Positions 18,391 to 27,381 of a stretch of DNA of 64,000 nucleotides are shown here, one piece after another. This DNA comes from Paenibacillus thiaminolyticus. GTDB lineage: Bacteria; Bacillota; Bacilli; Paenibacillales; Paenibacillaceae. How positions within the stretch are numbered: the stretch's first letter is position 1; every line of letters starts with the position of its first letter. The notes under the pieces are model-generated. The model had not been told where the DNA came from. It made no database searches and saw nothing but the letters and a program-made list of their open reading frames with translations. The stretch covers positions 3,985,001 to 4,049,000 of the forward strand of contig NZ_CP041405.1 of NCBI RefSeq assembly GCF_007066085.1, in the 5' to 3' direction. The translations under genes and the position numbers were made by a program.

Positions 18391-18911
18391 GAGATGTGGA
18401 GCGGCACCCTGTCGAAGGGCCGAACAGCCTGTGGCAAATATACCGGTCGGTAAGCCCGTGGAAGGGCGTCTGGAACTTCATCTGGGTTCAATTCGCCCGT
18501 TACTGCCCTTCGGTGCGGCTCAAACGATGGATTTATGTGTATCTCTTGAAGATGAAAGTCGGCCGCCATACGGCCTTCGGGCTGATGGCCATGGTCGATG
18601 TCTTCTTCCCGGAATATATCGAGGTTGGGGACAATACGATTGTCGGCTACAATGCGACGCTGCTGGCACATGAATATTTGACGAAGGAATACCGTCTCGG
18701 GAAGGTCCGCATCGGCAGTCATGTGATGATTGGGGCGAACAGCACCATTCTGGCTGGTGTGACGATTGGGGATCATGCGGTAATCGCGGCCGGGACGGTC
18801 GTGCATAAGGATGTGTTGCCCGGCCAAATGGTTGCCGGCAATCCGATGCGGGTGATCCGCGAGGCGAATTCGGCTCCCGGCAGAGCAGGCGGATCGGACG
18901 CCGAATCATGA
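18387..18911 (+). CDS. yvoF: left-handed beta-helix acyltransferase (YvoF-like)
   Basis: 174 residues from GTG 18387, which overlaps the ppaX stop by four bases (GTGA); ATG 18369 is an alternative. Hexapeptide repeats (IEVGDNTIVGYNATLL, VRIGSHVMIGANSTILAGVTIGDHAVIAAGTVV) show an O-acetyltransferase-type beta-helix. In Bacillus the orthologous gene also follows ppaX; its acceptor is not established, with cell-envelope sugars a common guess. Last gene of the operon, with a terminator at the stop codon. Confidence 0.85.
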   Translation: MRDVERHPVEGPNSLWQIYRSVSPWKGVWNFIWVQFARYCPSVRLKRWIYVYLLKMKVGRHTAFGLMAMVDVFFPEYIEVGDNTIVGYNATLLAHEYLTKEYRLGKVRIGSHVMIGANSTILAGVTIGDHAVIAAGTVVHKDVLPGQMVAGNPMRVIREANSAPGRAGGSDAES

Positions 18912-18944
18912 ACCGGCAGTCGTATGGCAGGCTGCCGGTTTTTC
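18911..18944 (+). terminator. terminator of the hprK operon
   Basis: AACCGGCAG (18911-18919) pairs with CTGCCGGTT (18932-18940), followed by TTTCC. Confidence 0.8.
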
Positions 18945-19083
18945 CTGTTGGTTGCCGCTGCTTCGATATTTGCTATCTATTTTTCAGATGAATAAGAAAA
19001 GTGAGAAATGACAAGCATTGGGGAATATGCTAATGTTGGATAGATGCAACTAAGTGATGATGTAGAGGATGAAGGGAATGGGC

Positions 19084-20331
19084 ATGAGACGGGCCGCAGG
19101 CGCGGTGCTCCTGATTGCCTTGCTGTGCGTCGCGCTGTTCATCGATATCGACAGGAATCATATCGATAGCCGCCCTCTCGTCTGGAAGGGACAAGCGGGC
19201 GAAGGGGAGTATGCGCTCCAGGCGGGCGGCGAATGGTATATATCGGCTAATGCGCTGCAGCAAGCATACGGAGTAGACGTACATATCGTCGATGAAGGGA
19301 AGGAGCTTCAGCTGTTCCCGACGACGAGACAGGAATCGCAGTGGGATTACAAACCGGTTTTTTATGAGGATCAGGTTATTACGTTAATGTACCATAATGT
19401 GCAGAAGAACCCGGACCATGTCACGTTTATCTCGCCGGAGCAGTTCGAGGAGCAGCTGCTGGCGATAATGAGCAGCGGGTTTCATTTTATATCCATGGAT
19501 GAATATATCGATTATATGCTGAACGGCGCGCCGGTTCCGCCGAATGCCGTCCTGATTACCTTCGATGACGGGTACGAGTCGTTCTATACGGAAGTGTACC
19601 CGGTGCTGCGGAAATACCATCTGACCGCCACGAACTTCGTTATCGTCGAGACGATTGACAATCCGAAGCAGACCAAGCACAAGAAGCTGTCATGGGCGCA
19701 AATGCGGGAGATGAAGCAGCACGGGATGAGCTTCTACAGCCATACCTTCCACTCGCATGAGTACCGCCCGGTGAATGATCGGGGCTTCCTTCGTCCAATG
19801 CTGACCTGGAATACGTATCTGAAAAAGGAAGATCGCAAGGAGACCGATGAGGAATATGAGGAGCGGGTTCGCCGCGATCTGGCCACGGCGGAGAAGGTGC
19901 TGAAGAAGGAACTGGGCAATACGAACAGCTTGCTCGCGTTCCCGTTCGGCGCCTATAACAGCAAGGTGCTGGAGATTTGCCGCGAGCTGGATATCCCGAT
20001 TACGTTCACGGTTCGTCCCGGGATTAACGGGCGGAACAATCGGAACGGGTTCCGAATCAATGGTGGGAATCAGCAGATTGCCACGCCGAAGCTTATTGAG
20101 CAGATGCGCAACCGGGGCGCCCATACGAAGGTGGCCCGTGTCAAGCCGAGCAGAATCGTGACCTGGAACGGAGCCGAGCTGGTGCTGGCTGTCCCTCCTC
20201 TCGTGAAGAACGGGAAATGGTATATTGCGCTCAACGATTTGCAGCATCATTTTCGGTTGAGCTATGAGATGAGAGATGCGGATCGCAGCATTGAATTGTT
20301 CCTGGGGCAATATTCGGGTAAAGGGTTATAA
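19084..20331 (+). CDS. membrane-anchored polysaccharide deacetylase with flanking stalk-like domains
   Basis: 415 residues from ATG 19084 (AGGG seven bases upstream; two earlier in-frame ATGs have poorer spacing). One N-terminal membrane segment (AVLLIALLCVALFI) anchors it outside. Residues ~98-330 are a NodB-homology domain: ITFDDGYESF (metal-binding Asp161-Asp162), SFYSHTFHSH (His metal ligands near 220-225) and FPFGAYN. Short beta-domains at ~40-80 and ~345-410 resemble the copper-amine-oxidase N-terminal stalk domain common in Paenibacillus exoproteins. The likely target is acetylated envelope polysaccharide. Monocistronic; a weak promoter (ATGACA-17-TAATGT) ends at 19036. Confidence 0.85.
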   Translation: MRRAAGAVLLIALLCVALFIDIDRNHIDSRPLVWKGQAGEGEYALQAGGEWYISANALQQAYGVDVHIVDEGKELQLFPTTRQESQWDYKPVFYEDQVITLMYHNVQKNPDHVTFISPEQFEEQLLAIMSSGFHFISMDEYIDYMLNGAPVPPNAVLITFDDGYESFYTEVYPVLRKYHLTATNFVIVETIDNPKQTKHKKLSWAQMREMKQHGMSFYSHTFHSHEYRPVNDRGFLRPMLTWNTYLKKEDRKETDEEYEERVRRDLATAEKVLKKELGNTNSLLAFPFGAYNSKVLEICRELDIPITFTVRPGINGRNNRNGFRINGGNQQIATPKLIEQMRNRGAHTKVARVKPSRIVTWNGAELVLAVPPLVKNGKWYIALNDLQHHFRLSYEMRDADRSIELFLGQYSGKGL

Positions 20332-20389
20332 AATACCGTCCCACGTAAACTTTACTAGTCGAATCCTCCATGAAAAGCGATGTTTCCGG

Positions 20390-20418
20390 TTGAGGCTATG
20401 CCGATTTTGACATATAAT
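20390..20418 (+). promoter_or_regulatory. sigma-A promoter for the acyltransferase gene
   Basis: TTGAGG (20390-20395), a 17-base spacer and TATAAT (20413-20418), 138 bases before the start codon. Confidence 0.65.
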
Positions 20419-20556
20419 GTTATATTGTAAATGGGTTTCATTTCGCAACATGAAAACATCCATAATTAAGGAGCAGGCGCTGCCGGTCGAGACGAGATTG
20501 GCCGCGCCTGCCTGATCAGATGCTTGCCGGCCGGCAGGTGTCGGAAAGGAAGGACA

Positions 20557-21738
20557 ATGAGCCGCAAAGAGCACATTACCGCCATTCCTATTGTGCGAGC
20601 GCTGGCCATGATTGGCGTCATCAGCGTGCATTCCACATCGCAGGCAACGGTAGATATGGTTGATTCGAGTTGGTATTATCTGTATAACTTTTTCAACATC
20701 TTTTTCAAATACGGCACGCCGACCTTCATTCTGCTGAGCAGCTTCGTGCTGTTCTACAACTACGGCGGACGGGACAAGCTGGAGCCTGCCGTGCTGGGCA
20801 AGTTCTACCGGAATCGGCTGCTCTATGTCATCATTCCGTATATCGTCGCATCGATCGGGTATTTCCTGATGCAGCATATGATGTATTACCGTACCCGCGG
20901 CTTCGAGGATTCGATGTATTCGTTTTTCACCAAATTATTGACCGGCTCCGCTTATACGCACTTATACTTTGTTTTTATCAGCATTCAGTTCTATATCTTG
21001 TTCCCATTGATGCTTAAGCTGTTCCGGTCCAAGACGATATTGGCCTGGTCGATTCCGCTAGGGCTGCTGCTGCAGTGGGGCTTCGTGCTCTGGAACAAAT
21101 ATGACCTCCAGATTGTCAATAAAGGCAGCATCTCGCTATCGTATGTCAGCTATTATTTCCTGGGTGCCTATGTCGGCTTGAATTTCGAGAAAATTCGACC
21201 GTGGCTGACGTCGCTCGGGCAGAAGGGAAATCCGCTTCGCTTCCGGATCGGGTCGCTTGCGCTGTGGGGCGCGTGGCTGCTGTTCGCGATGCTTCATGTT
21301 CAGGTCTGGTTCTGGTCGCGTTCAACCAATGAATGGACCAACTCGCTTGTCTATGAGATGCTGTGGAACTTCCACACGCTCACATCGGCTATCGTCTTGA
21401 TGCAGCTGGCCTTTTTCCTGGAACGGAAGCTGCCGGACTGGCTTCGCAAAGCCCTTATGCAGCTGGGGGATCTGTCCTTCGGCATCTACCTGCTGCATCC
21501 CGTCTTCCTTGCCTTGTACCGCAAATATGCTTGGTTCGGAGGCGGCTCACTTGCGTATATGCTGTTTATCGCGGGAGGCTATGCCGTGGCGCTCGGCTTG
21601 TCCTGGCTCGTCGTCTACGCGGCATTCCGCTTCATCCCGTTCGCCTGGATCGGATTCGGCGCCGTGCCGCGCAGCTTCAAGGCGAAGCGGGCACCGCACC
21701 AGAAGTCGGGTTCCATCACCCCAGGCACAAATGCATAA
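20557..21738 (+). CDS. acyltransferase family 3 membrane protein
   Basis: 393 residues from ATG 20557 (GGAAAGGAAGGA upstream). About ten hydrophobic segments in the acyltransferase-3 pattern, starting ITAIPIVRALAMIGVISVHSTS with the conserved early His, and RNRLLYVIIPYIVAS. The C-terminus ends with a basic tail. Family members O-acetylate cell-wall or exported sugars in the membrane; the acceptor here is unknown. It neighbours a polysaccharide deacetylase, so a combined role in tuning envelope acetylation is an inference. Confidence 0.82.
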   Translation: MSRKEHITAIPIVRALAMIGVISVHSTSQATVDMVDSSWYYLYNFFNIFFKYGTPTFILLSSFVLFYNYGGRDKLEPAVLGKFYRNRLLYVIIPYIVASIGYFLMQHMMYYRTRGFEDSMYSFFTKLLTGSAYTHLYFVFISIQFYILFPLMLKLFRSKTILAWSIPLGLLLQWGFVLWNKYDLQIVNKGSISLSYVSYYFLGAYVGLNFEKIRPWLTSLGQKGNPLRFRIGSLALWGAWLLFAMLHVQVWFWSRSTNEWTNSLVYEMLWNFHTLTSAIVLMQLAFFLERKLPDWLRKALMQLGDLSFGIYLLHPVFLALYRKYAWFGGGSLAYMLFIAGGYAVALGLSWLVVYAAFRFIPFAWIGFGAVPRSFKAKRAPHQKSGSITPGTNA

Positions 21739-21750
21739 TGGATTTCGGAC

Positions 21751-21781
21751 AAGACCGTCTGCCGTCGCAGGCGGTCTTTTT
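21751..21781 (+). terminator. terminator of the acyltransferase gene
   Basis: AAGACCGTCTGC (21751-21762) pairs with GCAGGCGGTCTT (21767-21778) over a 4-base loop, followed by T residues. Confidence 0.9.
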
Positions 21782-21818
21782 GTCGTAGGCGGCAACGATG
21801 GTAAGAACCGCTGAGGGA

Positions 21819-21903
21819 TTGACGATGAGGCTGATCCGTGATAATATTACCTTTAAATTTTTACTTCATTTTGCTAATAAATTAACTTGGTAGTACTTTA
21901 CCA
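21819..21903 (+). promoter_or_regulatory. his operon promoter region with a TGGTA/TACCA dyad
   Basis: TTGACG at 21819-21824 is a good -35 box; GATAAT (15-base gap) or TAATAT (17-base gap) follow at 21840-21847. Downstream, TGGTA (21888-21892) and TACCA (21899-21903) form a dyad around GTACTT, well placed for an operator. The ~90-base leader is too short for, and lacks, a T-box. Confidence 0.5.
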
Positions 21904-21939
21904 TATTAAAGTAAGGAGTATGAAATACGGGGTGAGTCC

Positions 21940-23148
21940 ATGTCGAAGCCGAGAATGTTCGAGAAGCCCTCCGGCGTGCGGGATTATTTGCCGGAAGCGG
22001 TTCGCAAGCTAAGAGAAATCGAGCGGAAGGTGCTCCATACGATGGAGTGCTGGGGATATGCACAAATTATTACCCCGACGATGGAATTCTATGACACGGT
22101 GGGGACGGCCAGCGCTACCTCCGATCAGAAGCTGTTCAAGCTGCTGAATCAGCGTGGAACGCCGATGGTGCTGCGTTCGGATATGACGGGGCCTATCGCG
22201 CGCGTCGTCTCTTCCTTGCTCGGGAAGGAGCAGTTCCCGATCCGCCTGTCCTATCATGCGAATGTGTTCCGGGCGATGGAAGAAGAGGCGGGGCGGGAGG
22301 CCGAGTTTTTCCAGACGGGTGCGGAGCTGGCGGGCAACGGTTCGCCGGAGGCCGATGCGGAGGTGATCGCGCTGGCGATCGCCTGCCTGAAGGCCTCGGG
22401 AATCGAGCGGTTCAAGGTGGCGCTCGGCCATCACGGATACGTGCAGAGCTTGTTCGAGGATGCGCTGCCCGGGGATGAGGAGAACCAGCTTCGCCTGAAG
22501 CAGCTGCTGATTCAGCGCGACGTGGTCGGCTACCGGGCGCAGGCAAGCCTGCTCGGGCTGGAGGCCGAGCGGCTTGAGCCGTTGGAGGCGCTGCTGCAGC
22601 TCCGGGGCGGCCGCGCGGTACTGGACCAGGCGCGCGCGCTGTCTGGCAAGCCGGAGATGGCGGCTTCTCTTGCTCATTTGGAGCAGGTATGGGAAGTTCT
22701 GGAGGCGTACGGGGTTGCGGGGCATCTGCTGCTCGATTTGACGATGCTGGGGGACTTTTCTTATTATACGGGCACGATTTTTGAAGGATATGCCGCAGAC
22801 ATGGGGTTCCCGGTCATGAGCGGCGGACGTTATGATCATTTGCTGCAGCAATTCGGCCGTCCTGCTCCGGCGACGGGCTTCGCGCTCAAGACGACGCGCA
22901 TTATCGATGCCTTGTCCCGGCCTGGCGAGAACGAAGAGGGGCAGGCGAAGCCGGTGCTGATTCAATATGAGGCGGCCAGACGGGCGGAAGCCTTTACGGA
23001 GGCGGGCCGGCTGCGGGCGGAAGGCGTTATTGCCGTTACGCAGCTGCTGAGAGACGAAGCGGCGGGAGTGACATCCTGGGGAGGGACGGAAGCCGCAGGC
23101 CAGACGCAGGGCCGCTACCGCGAGGTGCTCACCTTTACGCAATCGTGA
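21940..23148 (+). CDS. hisZ: ATP phosphoribosyltransferase regulatory subunit HisZ
   Basis: 402 residues. A histidyl-tRNA-synthetase-like fold without the anticodon domain: N-terminal PSGVRDYLPEAVRKLREIE, motif 2 region VLRSDMTGPIARVVSS and SYHANVFRAMEEEAGREAEFFQTGAE, and motif 3-like MSGGRYDHLL. HisZ pairs with the short HisG to form the feedback-regulated first enzyme of histidine synthesis. First gene of the his cluster. The C-terminal ~60 residues are poorly conserved, as usual for HisZ. Confidence 0.93.
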   Translation: MSKPRMFEKPSGVRDYLPEAVRKLREIERKVLHTMECWGYAQIITPTMEFYDTVGTASATSDQKLFKLLNQRGTPMVLRSDMTGPIARVVSSLLGKEQFPIRLSYHANVFRAMEEEAGREAEFFQTGAELAGNGSPEADAEVIALAIACLKASGIERFKVALGHHGYVQSLFEDALPGDEENQLRLKQLLIQRDVVGYRAQASLLGLEAERLEPLEALLQLRGGRAVLDQARALSGKPEMAASLAHLEQVWEVLEAYGVAGHLLLDLTMLGDFSYYTGTIFEGYAADMGFPVMSGGRYDHLLQQFGRPAPATGFALKTTRIIDALSRPGENEEGQAKPVLIQYEAARRAEAFTEAGRLRAEGVIAVTQLLRDEAAGVTSWGGTEAAGQTQGRYREVLTFTQS

Positions 23149-23229
23149 CACAGGAGAGATGACGGGAGCGAGGCCGGGAGCGGGAATGGGGCTTCGCCTC
23201 GCGGCCCGTGAGAAGACAGGAGGGATACC

Positions 23230-23862
23230 ATGCAGGATTGGTTGAAGGTGGCCATGCCGAAGGGGCGAATCTACAAGCAGGCTTCCACGCTGTTCCGCGA
23301 TGCGGGGCTGCCAGTACCCGAGGATGAAGAGGATTCCCGCAAGCTGATCATCGATGTGCCGGAAGCGCGCATGCAGTTCATTATGGCGAAGCCGGTCGAC
23401 GTTCCGACTTATGTCGAATACGGGGTTGCGGATGTCGGTATCGCCGGTAAAGATGTGCTGATGGAAGAGAATAAGGATGTCTATGAGCTGCTCGATCTTG
23501 GCATTGCCCGCTGCCGGATGTCAGTGATTGGCCTTCCGTCATGGAAGCCATCCATTCATCTGCGGGTCGCGACGAAGTATCCGAATGTCGCCTCGCAGTA
23601 TTTCCGGGAGCAAGGGCAGCAGGTGGAAGTGATTAAGCTGAACGGATCGATCGAGTTGGCTCCGTTAATCGGGCTGGCCGATCGGATCGTCGATATGGTC
23701 GAGACAGGCAAGACGCTGAAGGAGAACGGGCTGGTAGAGCTGGAAGAGATGTTCGGGATTACGAGCCGGCTCATCGCGAACCGGGTCAGTTACCGGATGA
23801 AGAACGAAGCGATTCAGCAGCTGTGCGACCGCATTCAGCGCGTCGTGCCTCCGCAGCTGTAG
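23230..23862 (+). CDS. hisG: ATP phosphoribosyltransferase, short form
   Basis: 210 residues; the short (HisG_S) form that needs His[23 protein letters not shown] at the N-terminus, the middle [21 protein letters not shown], and the PRPP-binding [32 protein letters not shown] block are all intact. Condenses ATP with PRPP, the first step of histidine synthesis. A GGAGG SD lies seven bases before the ATG. Confidence 0.96.
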   Translation: MQDWLKVAMPKGRIYKQASTLFRDAGLPVPEDEEDSRKLIIDVPEARMQFIMAKPVDVPTYVEYGVADVGIAGKDVLMEENKDVYELLDLGIARCRMSVIGLPSWKPSIHLRVATKYPNVASQYFREQGQQVEVIKLNGSIELAPLIGLADRIVDMVETGKTLKENGLVELEEMFGITSRLIANRVSYRMKNEAIQQLCDRIQRVVPPQL

Positions 23863-24232
23863 GCGGTCCGGAGGCGGTGCGGGCCTTCGCCGTCCGCTTC
23901 GCGCTTCGTCGACCGGGATGGAGGGTGTCCGCGGTGAATGCAGCTGGATCGGCAGCCGAGTCGGTGGCCGAATCGGCACCCGGCCTTCGCAGCCGATTAT
24001 GGAGGTGGCGGATGGAGCCGGGAATTGCGGTTAGGTTCGTGTACTTTGATCTGAATCTATGGCGATTTCTGTGGGTAATTGTGGATTTATACAGATAGCA
24101 GATACATTATGAGAGATATGGAAGGATAGATGGAACTGCAGGAACGCGGGCGATCGGGGATTTGCTGTTGGATAGAGCCGGGGATACGACGAACGCGCGC
24201 GCTACATTTCAGGAGAGGACGGGAGGAGCAGC
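23863..24232 (+). other. 370-base spacer inside the his cluster
   Basis: No convincing gene; a 91-codon open frame overlapping the hisG end lacks an SD and family features. TTGTGG (24079-24084), an 18-base spacer and TACATT (24103-24108) could form an internal promoter for hisD onward. Confidence 0.4.
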
Positions 24233-25519
24233 ATGCGGATTATCGAAGCAGCGGATTGGCGTGTTGAGCGCAAGGTAGATTACGGAACCCGGGAGCAGTT
24301 GGAGACGGTTCAGGCGATTATCCGGGATGTGCGGAAGGAGGGAGATGGAGCGGTGCTCCGCTATACCGGACAGTTCGACCGGATGGAACTGGCTCCAGCG
24401 CAGCTGCGCATCGCTCCGGCGGAGATTGAGGCGGCCTACGGGCAAGTGAAGGACGCCTTCCTCGCCGCCTTGCGCGAGGCGGCCGCGAATATCCGCGCCT
24501 TCCACGAGAAGCAGAAGCGCACGTCATGGATGGATTTCCAGCCGGACGGCACGCTGCTGGGGCAAATTATGCGGCCGCTGAAGCGGGTCGGCGTCTATGT
24601 GCCCGGCGGGAGCGCGGCTTATCCTTCCTCCGTCCTGATGAATGTCATTCCCGCCCAGGTCGCGGGCGTGCCCGAGATCGTCATGGTCACCCCGCCATCG
24701 ACCGGCGGGAAGGGCGGGATCGACCCGCATATTCTGGTCGCGGCGGCGGAGGCTGGCGTGAAGGAGATCTACCAGGTTGGCGGGGCGCAGGCGATCGCTG
24801 CCCTGGCTTACGGCACGGAGACGATCGCTCCGGTCGATAAAATCTGCGGGCCAGGCAATATTTATGTCGCCCTGGCGAAGCGTGAAGTGTACGGCGCGGT
24901 CGATATCGACAGCATCGCCGGCCCTTCCGAGATTGTCGTCTTGGCGGATGCGACGGCCACGCCGGCTTATGTGGCGGCCGATCTGCTATCCCAGGCCGAG
25001 CATGACGCGATGGCTTCGGCCGTGCTCGTCACCGACTCGCGCCCGCTGGCGGAGGCGGTGGCCGCCGAGGTGGAGCGCCAGCTCGCCTCGCTGCCGCGCC
25101 GGGAAATTGCGGCGATGTCGATCGAAGGCTATGGGGCGATCGTGGTCGTGCCTGGGCTGAAGGAAGGCGTGGAACTGGTCAACCGACTGGCTCCGGAGCA
25201 TTTGGAGATTATGACGTCCGACCCGATGGAATGGGTAGGCGCGATCGAGAATGCCGGTGCGATCTTCCTCGGCGAGTATAGCTCCGAGCCGGTAGGCGAC
25301 TATTACGCCGGGCCGAACCATATCATCCCGACGAATGGCACGGCGCGCTTCTCTTCGCCGGTCGACGTCGATATGTTCATGAAGAAGTCGAGTCTGATCC
25401 GGTACAGCCGGGAGGCGCTGCAGCGGGACGGGGAGCGGATTATGGAGCTGGCCCGCCACGAAGGTCTGGAGGCGCACGCCCGTGCGATCGGAATCCGGCT
25501 CGGGCAGATGAAGGAATAG
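24233..25519 (+). CDS. hisD: histidinol dehydrogenase
   Basis: 428 residues. Zn-dependent NAD enzyme that oxidises histidinol to histidine in two steps. Conserved blocks: [64 protein letters not shown] (zinc ligands), APEHLEIM (catalytic Glu-His) and [31 protein letters not shown] precedes the ATG. Confidence 0.97.
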   Translation: MRIIEAADWRVERKVDYGTREQLETVQAIIRDVRKEGDGAVLRYTGQFDRMELAPAQLRIAPAEIEAAYGQVKDAFLAALREAAANIRAFHEKQKRTSWMDFQPDGTLLGQIMRPLKRVGVYVPGGSAAYPSSVLMNVIPAQVAGVPEIVMVTPPSTGGKGGIDPHILVAAAEAGVKEIYQVGGAQAIAALAYGTETIAPVDKICGPGNIYVALAKREVYGAVDIDSIAGPSEIVVLADATATPAYVAADLLSQAEHDAMASAVLVTDSRPLAEAVAAEVERQLASLPRREIAAMSIEGYGAIVVVPGLKEGVELVNRLAPEHLEIMTSDPMEWVGAIENAGAIFLGEYSSEPVGDYYAGPNHIIPTNGTARFSSPVDVDMFMKKSSLIRYSREALQRDGERIMELARHEGLEAHARAIGIRLGQMKE

Positions 25520-25601
25520 ATAGCGGCCACCGAGGCAGAGGAAGCTGTCCGGCGAGCGATACCGCAATACAGCATACACGAGAAGAAGGGCGGAACGATC
25601 A

Positions 25602-26207
25602 ATGGAATATGGAGCATTGCAAACGCGGGAAGCGGCCATTGCCCGCACAACGAATGAGACGGATATACAGTTGTCGTTCAATGTAGACGGAAGCGGTACA
25701 AGCCGCCTGGAGACGGGCGTGCCATTCCTGAACCATATGCTGGACCTGTTCGCGAAGCACGGCCAGTTCGATCTCGCGGTCCGGGCGGATGGCGATACGG
25801 ACATCGATGACCACCATACGGTGGAGGATATCGGCATCTGTCTCGGCCAGGCGCTGCGCGAAGCGCTCGGGAACAAGGCGGGCATCCGGCGATATGCCTC
25901 GGTCTTCGTGCCGATGGACGAGGCGCTTGCTCAAGTTGTCATCGATCTGAGCAACCGGCCTCACTTCGAGCACCGCGCCGTCTATCCGGCCGCCCGGGTC
26001 GGTGCGTTCGATACCGAGCTGGTGCATGAGTTTCTATGGAAGCTGGCGCTGGAGAGCCGGATGACGCTCCATGTGATCGTTCATTACGGGCAGAACACAC
26101 ACCATATTATCGAAGCCGTGTTCAAGGCGCTCGGGCGGGCGCTGGATGAGGCGACCGCGATCGATCCGCGCGTGGAAGGCGTTCCGTCCACTAAGGGAGT
26201 GCTGTAA
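25602..26207 (+). CDS. hisB: imidazoleglycerol-phosphate dehydratase
   Basis: 201 residues, monofunctional (no phosphatase domain). Manganese-binding repeats are clear: FLNHMLDLFAKHG, DIDDHHTVEDIGICLGQAL, and in the second half HFEHRAVYPA, LVHEFLWKLA and GQNTHHIIEAVFKALGRAL. Dehydrates imidazoleglycerol phosphate to imidazole-acetol phosphate. hisH starts three bases after its stop. Confidence 0.97.
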   Translation: MEYGALQTREAAIARTTNETDIQLSFNVDGSGTSRLETGVPFLNHMLDLFAKHGQFDLAVRADGDTDIDDHHTVEDIGICLGQALREALGNKAGIRRYASVFVPMDEALAQVVIDLSNRPHFEHRAVYPAARVGAFDTELVHEFLWKLALESRMTLHVIVHYGQNTHHIIEAVFKALGRALDEATAIDPRVEGVPSTKGVL

Positions 26208-26210
26208 GCG

Positions 26211-26843
26211 ATGATTGCGGTATTGGATTACGGAATGGGAAACCTGCACAGCGTCAGCACGGCGGTGGAACGCCTCGGCTATGAAGCGGCAATCTGCCGC
26301 GAGCCCGAGCAGCTGGCGGAGGCCGCGGGCATTATTCTCCCCGGCGTCGGCGCGTTCGGCGATGCGATGGAATCGCTGCAGGCGACCGGCCTGGGCCGGG
26401 CGTTCACGGAGGCGGTGCAGGCCGGCAAGCCGGCGCTCGGCATCTGCCTCGGCATGCAGCTGCTCTTCGAGGAAGGGGAAGAGCACGGCCGCCATGCCGG
26501 TCTCGGGCTCCTGCCCGGCCGGGTGATCCGCTTCGAGGGCGGCCACTACAAGGTCCCGCATATGGGCTGGAACCGGCTGCAATGGGAGCAGCCGGATCAT
26601 GGGCTGACTGCCGGGCTGGAGGAAGGGCATGTCTACTTCGTCCACTCGTACCATGTGCTGGCCGATAAGCAGAAGGATGTCATCGCGACTTGCCAATACG
26701 GAGGCCGATCGGTGACGGCGATGGTCGGCCGGGGCCGTCTGTACGGCATGCAGTTCCACCCCGAGAAGAGCGGGGAAGTGGGCCGGCGTCTGCTGGAGCG
26801 GTTCCTCCAGTTGGCCGAGGGGCCGGGACGGGTTCGGGATTGA
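26211..26843 (+). CDS. hisH: imidazole glycerol phosphate synthase subunit HisH (glutaminase)
   Basis: 210 residues, class I glutamine amidotransferase. The nucleophile Cys79 is in LGICLGMQLLFE and the His-Glu pair in MQFHPEKSG near the C-terminus. It supplies ammonia to HisF (28284). Unusually, a 538-base repeat-containing spacer follows before hisA. Confidence 0.96.
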   Translation: MIAVLDYGMGNLHSVSTAVERLGYEAAICREPEQLAEAAGIILPGVGAFGDAMESLQATGLGRAFTEAVQAGKPALGICLGMQLLFEEGEEHGRHAGLGLLPGRVIRFEGGHYKVPHMGWNRLQWEQPDHGLTAGLEEGHVYFVHSYHVLADKQKDVIATCQYGGRSVTAMVGRGRLYGMQFHPEKSGEVGRRLLERFLQLAEGPGRVRD

Positions 26844-26985
26844 GCTGCGAACCGAGACTGGCGGGGCTCTGTGGTTAACGAGGCTCTGTTGCCGAAGCGG
26901 TCCGTCGCGAGGGCGAAGGCCAAGCCAAGGCGCTGGCAAGGAAAAGCGTGAGGCATGAGCGGAAGGCATGAGTTGGAAAAGTGTT

Positions 26986-27060
26986 CGGTAGGTGCGGCGA
27001 TAGGCGAAAGCTGCAAAAGTGCGCGGTAGGGGCGACGATGGGCGAAAGCTGCAAAAGTGC
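26986..27060. repeat. two tandem 37-base direct repeats
   Basis: Copies at 26986-27022 and 27024-27060 match at 34 of 37 positions and share gcgaaagctgcaaaagtgc. Confidence 0.8.
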
Positions 27061-27094
27061 AGTTTTTTGACTGTTTCTGCGGTGAAAAGAAGAA

Positions 27095-27229
27095 ATTCCT
27101 GCAGCGTTGCATCAATTTCGTGGAATAAAGGTTGGATTGCGGAATACATGAACGAAATGATGTATTTTTGCAGGATTGGCGTCGAAAACGCTTGCCCCAA
27201 AAAACAAAACTGTAATTTTGCAGGATTGG
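27095..27229. repeat. interspersed intergenic repeat, locus B
   Basis: Copies of the TGTAATTTTGCAGGATT family: reverse at 27095-27112 (ATTCCTGCAGCGTTGCAT), forward at 27160-27177 and 27209-27229. The two forward copies agree over ttttgcaggattgg. The same motif is found at 9.4 and 50.6 kb. Confidence 0.65.
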
Positions 27230-27381
27230 TAGGGCAGCGGGAGCACGTGCGGCTGTTGCATTCGAAGAGAGGAAGAAGGAGAGCACGGAAACGTAGGAGG
27301 TCGAGTGAAGAAGTTTGGGCGGCGTTTGTATGGGGTATGTGTGGCGTTTGTGTGGCGGTTGAGTGACAAGGAGGTAAGTAT

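Larger units (their letters stand above)
26844..27381. other. 538-base repeat-containing spacer between hisH and hisA
   Basis: Holds two tandem 37-base repeats and three copies of the interspersed motif, described separately. A 115-codon open frame on the plus strand (27019-27366) runs through these repeats and has no SD or recognisable protein features, so no gene is called. Confidence 0.6.

Noticed and set aside
21848..21939. T-box leader before hisZ
   Set aside because: No T-box sequence, no terminator/antiterminator pair, and the leader is only ~90 bases.
23823..24098. A 91-codon frame overlapping the end of hisG
   Set aside because: No SD, Arg/Ala-rich low-complexity product, and it begins inside hisG.
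27019..27366. A 115-codon frame between hisH and hisA
   Set aside because: Composed of the tandem and interspersed repeats; no SD and no recognisable domain.
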